Assembly: GCA_015143295.1 (NCBI GenBank)
Contig: CM026554.1
Location: 27,063,215 to 27,127,214 of the forward strand
DNA from: Tetracentron sinense
Lineage: Eukaryota; Streptophyta; Magnoliopsida; Trochodendrales; Trochodendraceae
Length of the DNA stretch: 64,000 nucleotides
Direction of reading: 5' to 3'
The notes below the pieces were generated by a model. It ran no database searches and had not been told where the DNA came from. It was given only the letters and a program-made list of their open reading frames with translations. The translations under genes were made by a program, and so were the position numbers. Shown one piece after another: positions 1 through 11,648 of this stretch (its first letter is position 1; each line of letters begins with the position of its first letter).

Positions 1-729
1 TGATGGAAGTGCAGTATAGTTAGTTAGTTAGTTACTAATTTGAAGATTCCCTAATTAAATGGGATTCTATTAGTTTGTTACTAATCAAGATTCCTTATGG
101 GATAAGGATAAGGTTAGTTGGTTACTAACAGATAAGGTAAGTTTCTTTCACTGATTAATCCTAATTAATTAGGAGAAATCAAAAAAGGAAATAAATTGAA
201 GAAACCTAATTGGATTAGGATTAGGAGTCTTGGGTTGCAAGAAACCCAAGCTTGGCTATATATATGAGTGGATGCCCATCTCTTGGAAAAATATCCATAC
301 GGCCAGCTCTCTCTCTCCTTCCTCAAATCTCATGCCCCCTCTCTCTCTCCCTCTGGGAGTGTACGGTCACCCCATGTCTTCTCTCTTGGTTTGATTTTTC
401 TCTTGAGCAAAAGCAGAACCAATCTTGTTAGATCAAGAAAGGATCTTGAGATTCAAGAGAACAAGAAAGATCATAGAGCTGAAATTTTGGAAGGGCCATT
501 AGCTTCCAATAGAGAAAGCTTTAAAGGAAAACAAAAGGTTCGTGTGGATTGCGAAGGAGACTTGTCGCTTGTAAAGTTTTGCTGGCTTTGTTCTATTGTG
601 GATTTGACTTAACAATTTCAAAGTCGCAAAGGTGATTGTGATTTCAACCTTCATTGAATAAAATCAATTAAAATCTCAGTTAGATCTTGGGATTCGATGT
701 ATGCCCCCCCAAGAGGCATACTTTCAACA
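1..729 (-). mobile_element. Element A: 3' LTR (partial, Tat/Ogre-like)
   Basis: This is the inner part of an LTR that runs off the left edge of the window. It ends in CA at 729 and is followed at once by ttgcccctctttg, the reverse complement of the polypurine tract that also abuts the LTR of element B, so I read it as a minus-strand 3' LTR. A TATA-like run lies at 256-264, a CT-rich tract at 306-355, and AATAAA near 657. These would equally suit a plus-strand LTR or promoter, so the orientation is uncertain. A 7-bp inverted repeat (gtatgcc/ggcatac) sits at about 699-721, just inside the LTR end. The open frame at 268-612 has no recognisable domain. Confidence 0.45.
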
Positions 730-1209
730 ATTGCCCCTCTTTGTCGGAGAGTGCCAAGTTGACAATTAAATGGCAAAGACTCTAATCATCCTATTTTTAT
801 ACCAAGATTAGATTTTAGGAAATGATGATATGTATGCATGTTGTACAAATGGTGGGTGTGAAGTGGTTAGGGCCACTTACTGGGGACTAGTAAGTAGTCC
901 AGTCTTCCCATGCTGGGGATTGATGGATGCTATGAAAGAAGGCATGTCCCAAAGGAGCTAGCCAGATTGATTGTTATGGCATTACCTGGAAGCGTTTAAC
1001 CAAAACAACTGAAGGACACATGAAGTGTTGGAAGGAGGACAAGCTGGATGTGTAGCGGTATGGCAAATGAGTTGCCAAGGTACACACAAGATGTCAAGGA
1101 CACACGGGGTATCGAAGAGGACATGTAGGAGGTATCGCGGTATGACGAGATTGTTAAAGGATACACAGGATGTCAAAGACACACGGGGGGGTTGAAAGGG
1201 GACATCCAG
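730..1209 (-). mobile_element. Element A: polypurine tract and 3' UTR fragment
   Basis: Positions 730-744 read attgcccctctttgt, which on the minus strand is a purine tract adjoining an LTR start (TGTTGAAAG). The rest is non-coding. Around 1055-1209 there are about two copies of an 82-bp degenerate repeat (gcggtatg... and cacacggg landmarks), the kind of tandem repeat expected in a Tat-type 3' UTR. The fragment stops at 1209 where the LTR of E begins. The rest of A must lie beyond the right end of the window, on the far side of E. Confidence 0.5.
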
Positions 1210-1737
1210 TGTAAAACTCCAGAACTTTTTACACGTGGTTGGTGAATAGTGCTTTGACCCAAAGGCCTTCCATGTGGATTGAATTGTGAATTTTGAGAAA
1301 ATGGTTAGTAACAACCTTGGTGGTATATGAAAGGGAGGCTATTGCCCTAAACATAATAAAAACAAGGTTGGAAACATCCCAAAGAGGCTGCTGGTGAAAA
1401 AAATTCAGAAAATGGGATGCGTGATCGATCACAGGTAGGTGCGATCGATCGCATATAGAAGAAATACAAAAAAAAACATTTGAATTGATCTGCGATCGAT
1501 TTCATGTAGGAAAAAATTTGACAAAACTCTCGGGTGAATGTGCGATAGGTAGTCCCCAGGTGTGATCGATCGCACGGGGATCTGTGATCGATCGTAGTTG
1601 GTGTGCGATCGATCATACGTGGGTTACGAATTTCAGATTTTAAGGTTCTAAACCCATTGCCTATAAATAGGGGATCCATTTGGGGGTTTTGGCTTAACCT
1701 AAACCTAAGTGAGTCTTGGAGAGGAGAAGGAAGAGGA
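1210..1737 (+). mobile_element. Element E: 5' LTR, first part (U3)
   Basis: The segment starts with tgtaaaactccagaac, which parallels the tgtagagccccagac start of the LTRs of H and K. A CTATAAATAG box lies at 1661-1670, 452 bp from the start; in K the same spacing is about 457 bp. A palindrome-rich array with cgatcgatcg cores lies at about 1417-1612, offset 207-402 from the LTR start, the same offset as the ccgatcgctcggtc array in K. The LTR is broken at about 1737 by element B and resumes at 33502. The rejoined length is about 2.2 kb, the family size. The exact start is inferred, because the matching TSD would lie outside the window. Confidence 0.6.
1417..1612. promoter_or_regulatory. Palindromic U3 array in the LTR of E
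   Basis: There are about six copies of a short motif built on the palindrome cgatcgatcg or gatcgatc, separated by unrelated spacers, just upstream of the TATA box at 1661-1670. The position matches the palindromic arrays in the other gypsy LTRs of this window. An enhancer or transcription-factor binding role is inference. Confidence 0.5.
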
Positions 1738-2563
1738 ATTGGGCAGGGGTTCGGCTAGATGAGGCTATATTTGAACTGGATTTGGGCATGGATTCGGCTA
1801 GATGAGGCTATATTTGATATGGGATTTGGGTAGGGCTTCGACTATGCGAGGCTATATTTGAACTAGGATTTGAGCTAGGGTTCGATAGGCAAGCAGTCTA
1901 AGTATTTAAAAGCGATAAAGCAATTTAAAAAAACTGATAAAAGACTAAAAAGACAGAGTTTGGCGAGATTTTACCTTCCGAGAAACCTAAAAGGGTCTCT
2001 CAAAGAGGTCCCGAGAATCGACCCTTTGCAATCAACGTTCTTGGGAATCCAGAGCGCTACAAGGGGGGTATTTATAGTTTTTCAAAACATGGGGGGGCGC
2101 TACTTGAAGTAGCGCCATTATGGATAAAAACCCCGAACAGTGAGGCGGCAATGAACAGTGAGCGGAAAAATGGTCCCACATAGGGGGGTGCCGTTTAAAG
2201 CAGTGCCCCTAGCCTGATTTCCAAAAAAGGCCTACCGACAGGGGTTGACCGGTCAAAAGGTCCCAAAAATCAGGCCCAAAAGTGAGCGACTATTTAATCC
2301 CAAAAATAGCCAAAATTCATCAAAACATTTGTAAAATCATTTTGGACAAACTGACAACTTTTTAGCACTTTTTCAGGGGTATTTTGGTCATTTTTTACCC
2401 TAGGGGCATTTTGGTCAATTTTCTACTTTTAGGGCATTTTCCAGAAAGTAAAGCCTATTGAATTAGACTTTGAAGAGAGGTTTAAAAAGAATTTTTGGAG
2501 AGTTTTTGAAAAGGTTTAAAGGTGCTAAAGAGGCTAAAGGGTTGCAAAATTAGGGTGCTTACA
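1738..2563 (-). mobile_element. Element B: 3' LTR, truncated
   Basis: The segment matches the right LTR of B closely: shared tracts include the ggcgctacttgaagtagcgcc-like inverted repeat region near 2095, the gaggcggcaatgaacagtgagcgg block, and the end gggtgcttaca. It keeps only about three copies of the 43-bp repeat that occurs about nine times at 29742-30140 in the other LTR. It lacks everything that corresponds to 28715-29740, about 1 kb of the LTR's outer end. The break lies inside the tandem repeat, which suggests a deletion by recombination or slippage there. Confidence 0.75.
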
Positions 2564-2578
2564 GTTGCCCCTCTTTGT
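2564..2578 (-). other. Element B: polypurine tract
   Basis: The plus strand reads gttgcccctctttgt. On the minus strand this is acaaagaggggcaac, directly upstream of the LTR start TGTAAGCACCC. This is the expected plus-strand primer site and it fixes the element's orientation as minus. Confidence 0.75.
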
Positions 2579-2869
2579 GAGAGGGCACGGGAACGTGAAC
2601 GACAAAGGTTATAAGACCTCAATTATGCACGTGTGGAAAAACTTGTGAATTTCAAGACAAAAGATTCAAAAAAGAAAAAGTTAAATTGTGCTTAGACTGC
2701 TTGCCACAAATAGGATCCTCGGGGATGGGGTTGGTGGGAGAACCTGTTTAGTTGCTAGGGGATAGAGAGGCTAGGAGAAATGGATGGTTCATCCTTATTG
2801 ATGAAAAGTCCGATATTAGGAAAAGATAATTCTTCTCCTCATTTCGGAGGAAAGAATTAAAAACATGTG

Positions 2870-3800
2870 AGTTTAGCCTTATCACAGGAGGAATTGATTA
2901 ATTAAAATGTGGATTCAGCCTCATCACAAGAGGGATTGCTTGATTGAAATGTACTTTTTGCCTCTTCATAGGAGGGATCAAAATATAACCTCTTCACATG
3001 AGGGATCGATTTTGAAATATTGCTTTTAGCCTCTTCATAGGAGGGATCAAAAGTTTAACCTCTTCATAGGAGGGATCGATTTGAAATGTTGCTTTTAGCC
3101 TCTTCACAGGAGGGATCGAAAGTTTAACCTACTCACAGGAGGGATTGATTTTGAAACGTTGCTTTTAGTCTCTTCACAAGAGGTATCGAAAGTTTAGCCT
3201 CTTCATAGGAGGCATTGATTTGAAATGTTGCTTTTAGCCTCTTCACAGGAGGGATCAAAAGTTTAACCTCTTCACAGGAGGGATCGATTTGAAATGTTGC
3301 TTTTAGCCTCTTCACAGGAGGGATCAATTTTGAAATGTTACTTTTAGCCTCTTCACAGGAGGGATCGAAAGTTTAACCTCTTCACAGGAGGGATCGATTT
3401 TGAAATGTTGTTTTTAGCCTCTTCACAGGAGGGATCGAAAGTTTAATCTCTTCATAGGAGGGATCGATTTTGAAATGTTACTTTTAGCCTCTTCACAAGA
3501 TGATCGATTTTGAAATGTTACCTTTAGCCTCTTCACAGGAGGGATCAAAATTTTAACCTCTTCACAAGAGGGATCGATTTTGAAATATCGCTTTTAGCCT
3601 CTTCATAGGAGGGATCAAAAGTTTAACCTCTTCACAGGAGGGATCGATTTTGAAATATTACTTTTAGCCTCTTCACAGGAGGGATCGAAAGTTTAACCTC
3701 TTCACAGGAGGGATCGATTTTGAAATGTTGTTTTTAACCTCTTCACAGGAGGGATTGAAAGTTTAACCTCTTCATAGGAGGGATCAATTTTGAAATGTTG
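2870..3800. repeat. 70-bp tandem array in the 3' UTR of B
   Basis: There are about 13 copies of a 70-bp unit that is itself two related halves, each holding cctcttcacaggagggatc. Landmarks such as cttttagcct recur at 3591 and 3661. One copy near 3490 is shortened. The predicted peptide of this array is simply repeat-encoded. Known biology: tandem repeats in Tat-lineage 3' UTRs can seed satellites. Confidence 0.85.
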
Positions 3801-3804
3801 AAGA

Positions 3805-4545
3805 TTGAAATGATGGGTGATGGGAGGGTGGATGACAACACATTACGATGTCAGCCGGATTGAAAGGGTGGAAGACAATACATTACGATGTCAACCGGAC
3901 TGAAAGGGTGGATGACAGCACATTACGATGTCAGCCGGATTAAAAGGGTTGATGACAACACATTACGATGTTAGCCGGATTAAAAGGGTGGATGACAACA
4001 CATTACGATGTTAGTCGGATTGAAAGGGTGGATGACAATACATTACGATGTCAACTGGATTGAAAAGCTGGATGACAATACATTACGATATTAACTGGAT
4101 TGAAAGGGTGGATGATAACACATTATGATGTCAACCGAATTGAAAGGGTGGATGATAATACATTACGATGTCAACCAGATTGAAAGGGTGGATGACAACA
4201 CATTACAATGTCAGCCGGATTGAAAGGGTGGATGACAACACATTACGATGTCAACCGGATTGAAAGGGTGGATAACAACACATTAAGATGTCAATCGGAT
4301 TGAAAGGGTGGATGATAACACATTACGATGTCAACTGGATTGAAAGGGTGGATAACAACACATTAAGATGTCAATCAGATTGAAAGGGTGGATGACAACA
4401 CATTACGATGTCAATTGGATTGAAAGGGTGGATGACAACACATTACGATGTCAACCGGAATGAAATTGTGAATGACAACATATTACGATGTCAACCGGAT
4501 TGAAAGGGTAGATAACAACACATTACGATGTTAGCCAATAGGATT
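3805..4545. repeat. 40-bp tandem array in the 3' UTR of B
   Basis: There are about 18 copies of a 40-bp unit with landmarks gaaagggtggatgacaac and cattacgatgtcaacc. The unit length is strict while substitutions are scattered. It follows the 70-bp array directly and shares no obvious sequence with it. Confidence 0.9.
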
Positions 4546-4589
4546 TGAGTGAGAAGTGCATGAATTTTAGTTTGGAGGTGTGGTGCAAT

Positions 4590-5080
4590 GCACAGGAATG
4601 CCAGAATGGTGCACTCGAGGTACCAGGGGTGTACATACGGGATGCTGGGATATGGACGGAGTGTCGGTAATGCATACAGGATGCTGAGATGCGAACAGAG
4701 CTTGGGGAATGCTTACGGAAAGCTGAGAAGCGGATGGAACGCAAGGAAATACTTACGGAACCCCGAGATGCGTATTGAGCACGGGGAATTACTTACGAAA
4801 AGTCGAGATACTCAGAGAGCACTAGGAAATGCTTACGAAAAGCCGAGATCCGCACAGAGTGTTGAGAATGCTTACGAAAAGCTGAGATACATAAAGAGCA
4901 CTGGGAATTTCTTACGGAAATCTGAGATGCTCACGGAGCACTGGGAATGCCTACAGAAAGCTGACATGCGCATGGAACGCTGGGAATGCTTACAGAAAGC
5001 TGAGATACGCACGGGGCGTAGGGAATGTTTACGGAAAGCTGAGGTGTGAACGGAACACGGGAAAATGCTTTACGGGATGC
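4590..5080. repeat. About 40-bp degenerate tandem array in the 3' UTR of B
   Basis: There are about 10-12 diverged copies of a 39-40-bp unit with gaatgcttacggaaagctga landmarks (for example at 4707, 4747, 4787 and 4827). The 153-residue open frame at 4588-5049 is a by-product of this repeat and has no known domain. Confidence 0.8.
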
Positions 5081-5109
5081 TCAGAGACCCTTTTGAGAAT
5101 TACGCTTCA

Positions 5110-5715
5110 CTTATTTCATTTGGCTAGTGGACGTGTGTGTAGTTTGCTACGTGTGATATGAGTGCATAGTGCAACTATGTTAATGTGTTTGCATAGGGTG
5201 CGACTTATTTTGTGAGTATCCGTGGTGCAGATGTGTGTGAATAGTATAACTAACATCATGATTATGTGTGTGCAGTGTGGTTGACCATGTGAAATGTGTG
5301 TGCAAAGAGCAACTAACATTGTGAATGTTGTGCGGCTAACTATGTGAATGTGTGTGCAAAGTGTTATTAACATTGTGAATACACGTGCGCAGTGAGCGAC
5401 AAATGTGTGTGTGTAGTGTGAACACACTATGTGAAAGTATGTGTATAGTGTAGATAACATTGTGAATGTATGTGGACAGTGAATGTGTCAAATAAGACAT
5501 ATCAAGGAGTGCACCAAATGAGGTGGCTAACACAGCAATACATTAGATGCGATGCAACAAGAGGTACACTGAATGAGGTGACTAACAAAGAGCGACACAT
5601 CAAACGTGATGTATCTAGAGTGCACCGAATGAGGGTGGCTAACAAAGAGCGACGCATCAAACATGAAGCATCTAGGGTGCACCGAATGAGGGTGACTTAC
5701 AGAGCTAATGAAAAT
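5110..5715. repeat. Two further degenerate arrays in the 3' UTR of B
   Basis: At about 5130-5490 there is a loose repeat of gtgtgtgcaaagtg and taacattgtgaatg landmarks, with a unit of roughly 45-60 bp. At about 5515-5710 there are three copies of a 60-bp unit containing taacaaagagcgac and gtgcaccgaatgagg. Both continue the run of arrays from 2870. I see no gene here. Confidence 0.7.
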
Positions 5716-7253
5716 TGTTGAGATTGTGCATGTGTTGGTGTGTGATTTATGAAACATGTATAATGCACGATGTAGTTGACGTATGTGTATGACATGCGAT
5801 GAATATGACTCGCTCTTTAATCCAGTCTTGCTCTCGCTTCTTGATGACTTGAGATCCTAGGCTTTGCCTGCTTTTGTTGGAGAGCTTGCTATAGAGAGAT
5901 TGATTTCGGCTAAGTCATAACACACATTGGACATTGATTACAGACCAAAATAAAACTGTTTTGAAAATAAATGGCTTGTGAGTTTTTCAAAATAAGTGCT
6001 TTCTTTGCTTGTTGGTTTGTGAGGGGATTTTCCCTTACTGAAGATTGAATGCTTTGCCCCCAAAGGGCAGGATATAGCAATGAGCAATGTTGATCTCCAG
6101 TGCTCAGCCAAGGAAGATAGTTACTCAATTCTGACTTTATTGCAGGCTGAATCTGGTCTTGCTTGGAGCCAAGGGCTTCAGATTGCAAACGACATTGAGT
6201 TTTTCAGTCTGAGTTGCTTGTAGATATACTGTCGGGGATCTGGGATAGCCGTTGTCAGGATCCTGTTACCAGAGTCCAACTTTTCCCTTTTTTACCCTTG
6301 GGATGACCAAGTCTAGGGATCGCATCATTTTTGCACAATGAGGCTGTTTTCAGTTTTTCATTCATGCCTGTGAAGTTGATTTACTTGTTCCCTTTTTTGC
6401 CCCTGATAACAACATCAGGGCTGGGCTCGCATAATTTTTGCACCACAGTGCTATTTCTAGTTTTCACTGGGCCTCTGATTTTTTGAGTCAAACTGTCCTC
6501 TCCTGTCACTGCCTAGTGGATTTGTTACAGCTGTTGGATACTTATCTATTAATCTACCAGTACTCTTAATCTCTGAGGGATCTAGGAGGACTTGAGATAG
6601 GACGAAACGTAGGCTAAGGGTCGACGTCATGGGACACCCTTTTTGTTTTGAATTTTCTTGAGCATTTTTGTAGAGCTTTAACCTTTGTCTTTTCTTTTGA
6701 TTTGGCTCTTTTTTTTCTTCTTTTTTTTTTTTTTTGAATTTTGCCCTTGCCTTTGGCTTTTGATTGATTTTTCTTTTGAGACACTTTAGTATGCTCAAGA
6801 AAGCTGATTGATTTGACCATACCCATTTTTCTGGCTGCCTATGTACCCTCTTCAGGATTAGGTCATGACATAGTTCATGCTCGTAGAAAAATTTTGTACG
6901 GGGTGTCCTAGTATGAAGGTGTAGTGAAAGAAAGGCTATTAGGCTCAAAGGGCTAACTAGCGGTCTTCATGAATTTGATGGGTTATAAACAAGGAGGAAT
7001 GGTGTGCCAAATATGGCCTTCTTTCATTTTCCAAAGTGACTAATAGCACTTGAAATTTCCTAACAAGATCTTGAGCATGGTGCTTTCTTCTGATCTGATC
7101 TATACTGACAGGCTCTGGGAGGTCTTCGTCATCTATGCGGCTGAGTCAAATAGTATTTAGAGAATCTTTGACCAACCGTATGGGTCTTCAAAGCTGGACA
7201 TATTTTGCCCCTGGTACTGAATGAGCTAATGATTCTTGTGTGAATATGAGATC
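5716..7253 (-). mobile_element. Element B: non-coding internal region left of C
   Basis: This is internal sequence of B between the tandem arrays and the insertion point of C. A T-rich run at 6705-6740 produces a lysine-rich minus-strand frame (6457-6948) that I do not regard as a protein. Matched short phrases (cccttttttaccc/cccttttttgccc near 6290 and 6390, and tttttgcac before each) suggest an old duplication. No retroelement domain is recognisable. The last five bases, agatc, are the TSD of C. Confidence 0.5.
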
Positions 7254-9540
7254 TGTCACGACCCAAAATCCCCCCTAGGAGTTAGGAGACTTTTGGCTTG
7301 TGACCGCTGTACCAAACCATCCTGTCATGACACATAAGGCGTACATACCCTCCTGCAAGAGCATACAAGGCATACTAAATAGTGAACATGAAAATTTCTT
7401 ATGACATCAACAGTATTACAAGTACAAGAGTCAACTAAAACTGAAATGTAAATGATATATGTACATGAATCATAACTTAGGTCACTTCACCCAAGTCTGA
7501 CAAAGTCTCCAAAATACATGTCATTCTCTCTCTTAAAACTCAAGGCCATATGTTGAGGCCCTAGTCACCAGCATGCTGATCCCCAGTAAGTTCCTGTTCA
7601 ACCCTCAATTCTATAACACGATTGTTCAACCTGAAACCTACCTACATAAAAGTTCGGCTCAGCGTTGAATACTCAGTGTGTACAAACTACTAACTAACAA
7701 TGTTATAAACAGAAATTGTAACATGTTTTTCAGGTCAAAGTAAAACGAGTAAGTAACATCAAAGAGGCAAAACTGACATACTTTGAAATCGTAGAGCGAA
7801 GACCACATTACTTTTCAAAACATATACTATGCAAGCTTTTCAAAACATACTTCTAAACAAGGCTTTAAGAACATGACTTTGAGACATTCTTTACAAGCAT
7901 AGTGTTTCCCTTCTTGGAACACATTAGAGACGAGTTCAAAACTTAACAAAGGATTCCCTTCTCGGAACACCCTAGAGACGAGTTCATACTTTACAAGCTT
8001 TTAAAGTGATTCCCTTCTCAGAACACCATAGAGACGAGTTCATACAAGCTTTAAAAGTGATTCCCTTCTTGGAACACCTTAGAAACGAGTTCATACTTTA
8101 CAAGATTTCAAAGTGATTCCCTTCTCGGAACACCTTAGAGATGAGTTCATACTTTAAAAAATTACGAAGTGATTCCCTTCTCGGAACACCTTAGAGACGA
8201 GTTCATTTCTTTCATTGAGCAAGCTTTGAGACTTTTAGCTAATCATAATACTTTGAGCACAATACTTAAAAACAAAACCAAAGCATCGAGCAAAACTTCT
8301 TTCCGAAACAAGTCCGATTAAAACACCTTTTCAAAACCCAATTCCTTCTTTGAGGCAAAAACCCTTTTTCTTCCATCCTTTTGATTGAACAAAACCCAAT
8401 ATACAAGTGCAAGTGATCATTTGTGAACAAGATTTAAACAAGAACTTTAAATATAACTTATCTTAATCATAGTTTATCAATAACAAATCCAAGACCTTAA
8501 TTTCCCTAGAAAATCCTCCCAAAACTTGAAACCTAGCATAAAACATAAGTATACTAAGTTTAGTAGAGTGTATCTACTCCATTGCATCTCATTAACATGC
8601 TTTTTTTCTTACTTTAGATATATTTCATCAAAACTATGTATTTTTCATAAAAACTAAAGCCTTTCATCATACTTAATCTTAATGAATCATAACATAGTAG
8701 AGAGTATCTCACCATTTCCATCAAAATCCATCTCTTTAATATTACTAAGTATGAAGAAATCTTAACAATCCATTTAAGAGAGTGTATTCAGACCTTCTTA
8801 TCAAAACCCATCCCTTTCCATATTCTCATTTATACAAACACTGTATATGCAAACACGGTAGGCAAGAAAAACCATTAAACATAATGAAAATCCCAATTTC
8901 ATTACTAAGCATCAATGAATTACAACATGAAGAAAGTTAGTAGATTGTTCTACAAATCCTAGATTAATCCCTTGACTGAATTCGCTTCAGAATGCACCGA
9001 GGAAGACACCTTAATAGAGAAATGATCTTCTCTTTTAGTTCACAACTCAAGCCAATGCCCAAGCTAAGAACAATCCAAGAAGAACCAACCTTCTCTTCTT
9101 CTTCCCCTTTCAAAATCCTTCTCCAACTCTCTCTAGGGTTCTTGTGACCCTTATGCATGAAATATGGGCTTATGTAAGGGTTTGGGAGTTTCCAGAACCC
9201 CAAACCACCCTGAAAATATCTCTGGGAGTTGGCCACAGCACAAATGAACAGTGCACCGGTCGACCAGTCACAAATCCGGTCGATTGGATTGGTCCTCATT
9301 TTCCCGGTTTTTCATGCCTCAGTGTTTCAGTCATAAGTTTTGACTCGCTTATTGGATTTTGATAATTAAACTTGTGTTAGATTCATCTTTCGAAGGGGAA
9401 CAACTTTCATATTTTGTAAAACTCCTAATTTTAAGTTTAACATAGTCTAAATGGGCCCACAACTAGACTGGTCCAAAATGACTGCTGAATTGACAGCAGA
9501 CCACCTTTTGGAAACCTTACATTTGACATAACATACACTC
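7254..9540 (-). mobile_element. Element C: 3' LTR, part 1
   Basis: It aligns along its whole length with 22139-24484 of the other LTR. It contains the 57-bp tandem array at about 7900-8220, the inverted-repeat motif near 7651-7685, and a small gtcgac/ccggtcga cluster at about 9255-9290. The frames at 8964-9362 have no domain and are shared noise with the other LTR. The match stops at about 9540, where D begins. Confidence 0.9.
7900..8220. repeat. 57-bp tandem array inside the left LTR of C
   Basis: There are six or so copies of a unit with gtgattcccttctcggaaca, ccttagagacgagttcata and tacaagcttt landmarks. The right LTR has its own version at 22780-23140 with a slightly different copy number, so the array has changed length since insertion or during reverse transcription. 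Confidence 0.85.
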
Positions 9541-11627
9541 ACCATAAAAAGCATCAAAATTATCTAAGAGTTTTAGTCATATCACCTCGGTGAATGTTTT
9601 CCACCGATGAAGCTTAATCCACTCGAACCGTTAGAACTCTTTGTAGAGATTTCTCCGAAAAAATACTAGAAGCTCGATCCTTGTTCTTTGCTATCCCCAC
9701 GAAGTTTTAGAATCTCCTTTGGAATTATAGAAGCAAGAGGAAGAAGATGGATCAATGGTGTAGACCTTCTATCACCAATAATACAAAGGTTCAAAACCTT
9801 AGATTTGCAAAACCCAACTAGGACCACCAATATAGTTCACGAACGGTTTGGAGAGAGAGAGGAGAGGAGAGAAAAAATTCTGGAGAATTCTACTTAATGG
9901 TCTAGGGTGTTGGGGCATTTATAAACTAGGATCTTATCCTAATCCTACTCCAACTTGATCTTATCTAGTAGGATTTGTTAATTAACAATAACTCTTATTA
10001 TTAATTAAATAAACTCCTACTTAATCTATAACTACTTTAGTTATAGTAATCCTATTAATTAAAGAGTCCCTATTATAAGAGGATTCCTTAATTAAAAGGG
10101 ATAAGTCAATATCCTACACCAAAGTAGGAAACCTAGTCAAACTAGGAATCCACAAGGGGGGGCGTGAGCTTCTATGGGCCGTGGGATTTGAGGAGTTAAA
10201 ACTCCTTATTGTAATCTAATTACAATAACATCTTAATCCTAATTGCAATCCAACACTTAGATTTTAATTCCATAATATTGGAATTATATTTCAATAATTA
10301 TTCAATTAAACAAATCCTAATCCAATTAGGATTCCTCAAGTGGGCGCCCCACCCTAGAATTTAAACCCATGGGCTTTGGCCCATATTAATGGTCCATTTT
10401 AATGGGTTTATGGATATGGATCAAACCCATTTCCCCTTTAATTATGTTAATCAAATAATTACTAAAATAATCCCTTAGCTTAAATTAATAGTTGATTTAA
10501 ACAATAGATTAACTATTAATCTATTTAATTAAATGATTAACTTTTAATCATTTAAAATAATTGATTAACTTTTAATCAATTATTGAGCTTGTATTTCTTA
10601 TGTGAGCACCTCCACAGATTGCTCTGGGACATTCTTACCCTGGTTTATCCAATGTTATCTCATTGACCCTAAACGGGAATTACATCGGAATTGCAACTGA
10701 CGTGAGATATCCATGTTGCAATTGAATCCCAGTGTATGAACATTAACCATTACGGATCCCGCCACATGAACTTTTAAATTCGAGATTGACATAGTATCTA
10801 ACCCATAGCCCATTGCAAATCATCCGGGTTTCCAAGACTTATGATTAAGCCATGAGAAACAATTTCTAATGAAAAACATTTAAAAAAAATCCTTTTATAC
10901 CTTTTAATAAAAGTATATTTCAAAACTTATTTTGTTTTCAAAATCACCTGTACAGAATTTGAATTTAATCAACTGTCTTACCCGGAACTTAGATAATCTC
11001 TCAAATTAATGAGCATGGATTTCTTGTTTGAAATTCATCATGGCTCGAACAACTTTCTGACTATCCAACTATCACTGTATTGTATTCCCTTAGTTAGAAA
11101 ATACGTTGGTGGAATCAAAACAGTCAGATCACTGCCCCGTCATAGATGAACTCATCAGATCTAAGGATCATCGAAACTGTTCAATGTGAATGAGAGACCA
11201 ACTATCTGATAGTATGTTTATGCAAGAGGTCTCTCATTGAATGCAATCAGTCAGTGTACATTTAAGCACCCATATGCTGATATGTAGTCTCCACTACAAT
11301 AGTTCGAGATAGAACTACATCTCAACTATTGAGAACATCTTAGCATTCTGGCAGCCATATAAGTGAAGTGCCCAGCTGCACCCACAGCTGTGACTATATA
11401 AGGTATAGGGAACCAGAAAGTTATATCTACCTGTGATAATCTAATCGCATAACTTTCCTACAATATATCCTATGGACCTTTATCGATATCTCATATCGTA
11501 TAAATCATCTCATGATCATGGTCAATGACCCATAATGAATACACAATAGATTAAGAAGAAGCATTTATTAATCAAATTGATAAGGTTCTAATAATCTAAA
11601 TGACTTTTCTGGGCATCATGTCCAATA
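9541..11627 (-). mobile_element. Element D: 3' LTR (outer end truncated)
   Basis: It matches 17341-19503 with few differences. Two indels stand out: about 33 bp present at about 17641-17674 are missing near 9843, and about 40 bp near 18610-18650 are missing near 10783. The inner end is tattggac on the minus strand, where the other LTR has tgttggac, a change in the terminal TG. The frames at 9688-9897 and similar are not genes. Confidence 0.9.
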
Positions 11628-11643
11628 ATCTCCCACTTGCCCT
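11628..11643 (-). other. Element D: polypurine tract
   Basis: On the minus strand the sequence is gggcaagtgggagat directly before the LTR, the usual AAGTGGGAGATT-type tract of plant copia elements. Confidence 0.85.
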
Positions 11644-11648
11644 AAAAG

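Noticed and set aside
268-612. 114-residue plus-strand frame next to a TATA-like run
   Set aside because: It lies in an LTR, has no recognisable domain and is not conserved in the other elements.
4588-5049. 153-residue open frame
   Set aside because: It is encoded by a 39-40-bp tandem array and has no independent support as a protein.
2870-5080. Regularly spaced direct repeats that resemble a CRISPR array
   Set aside because: The units are continuous 40- and 70-bp tandem repeats with no unique spacers, lie next to a retrotransposon PPT, and the window is plant DNA.
6457-6948. 163-residue minus-strand frame with a lysine-rich stretch
   Set aside because: The lysines come from a T-rich low-complexity run. 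There is no domain, and the flanks are non-coding retroelement sequence.
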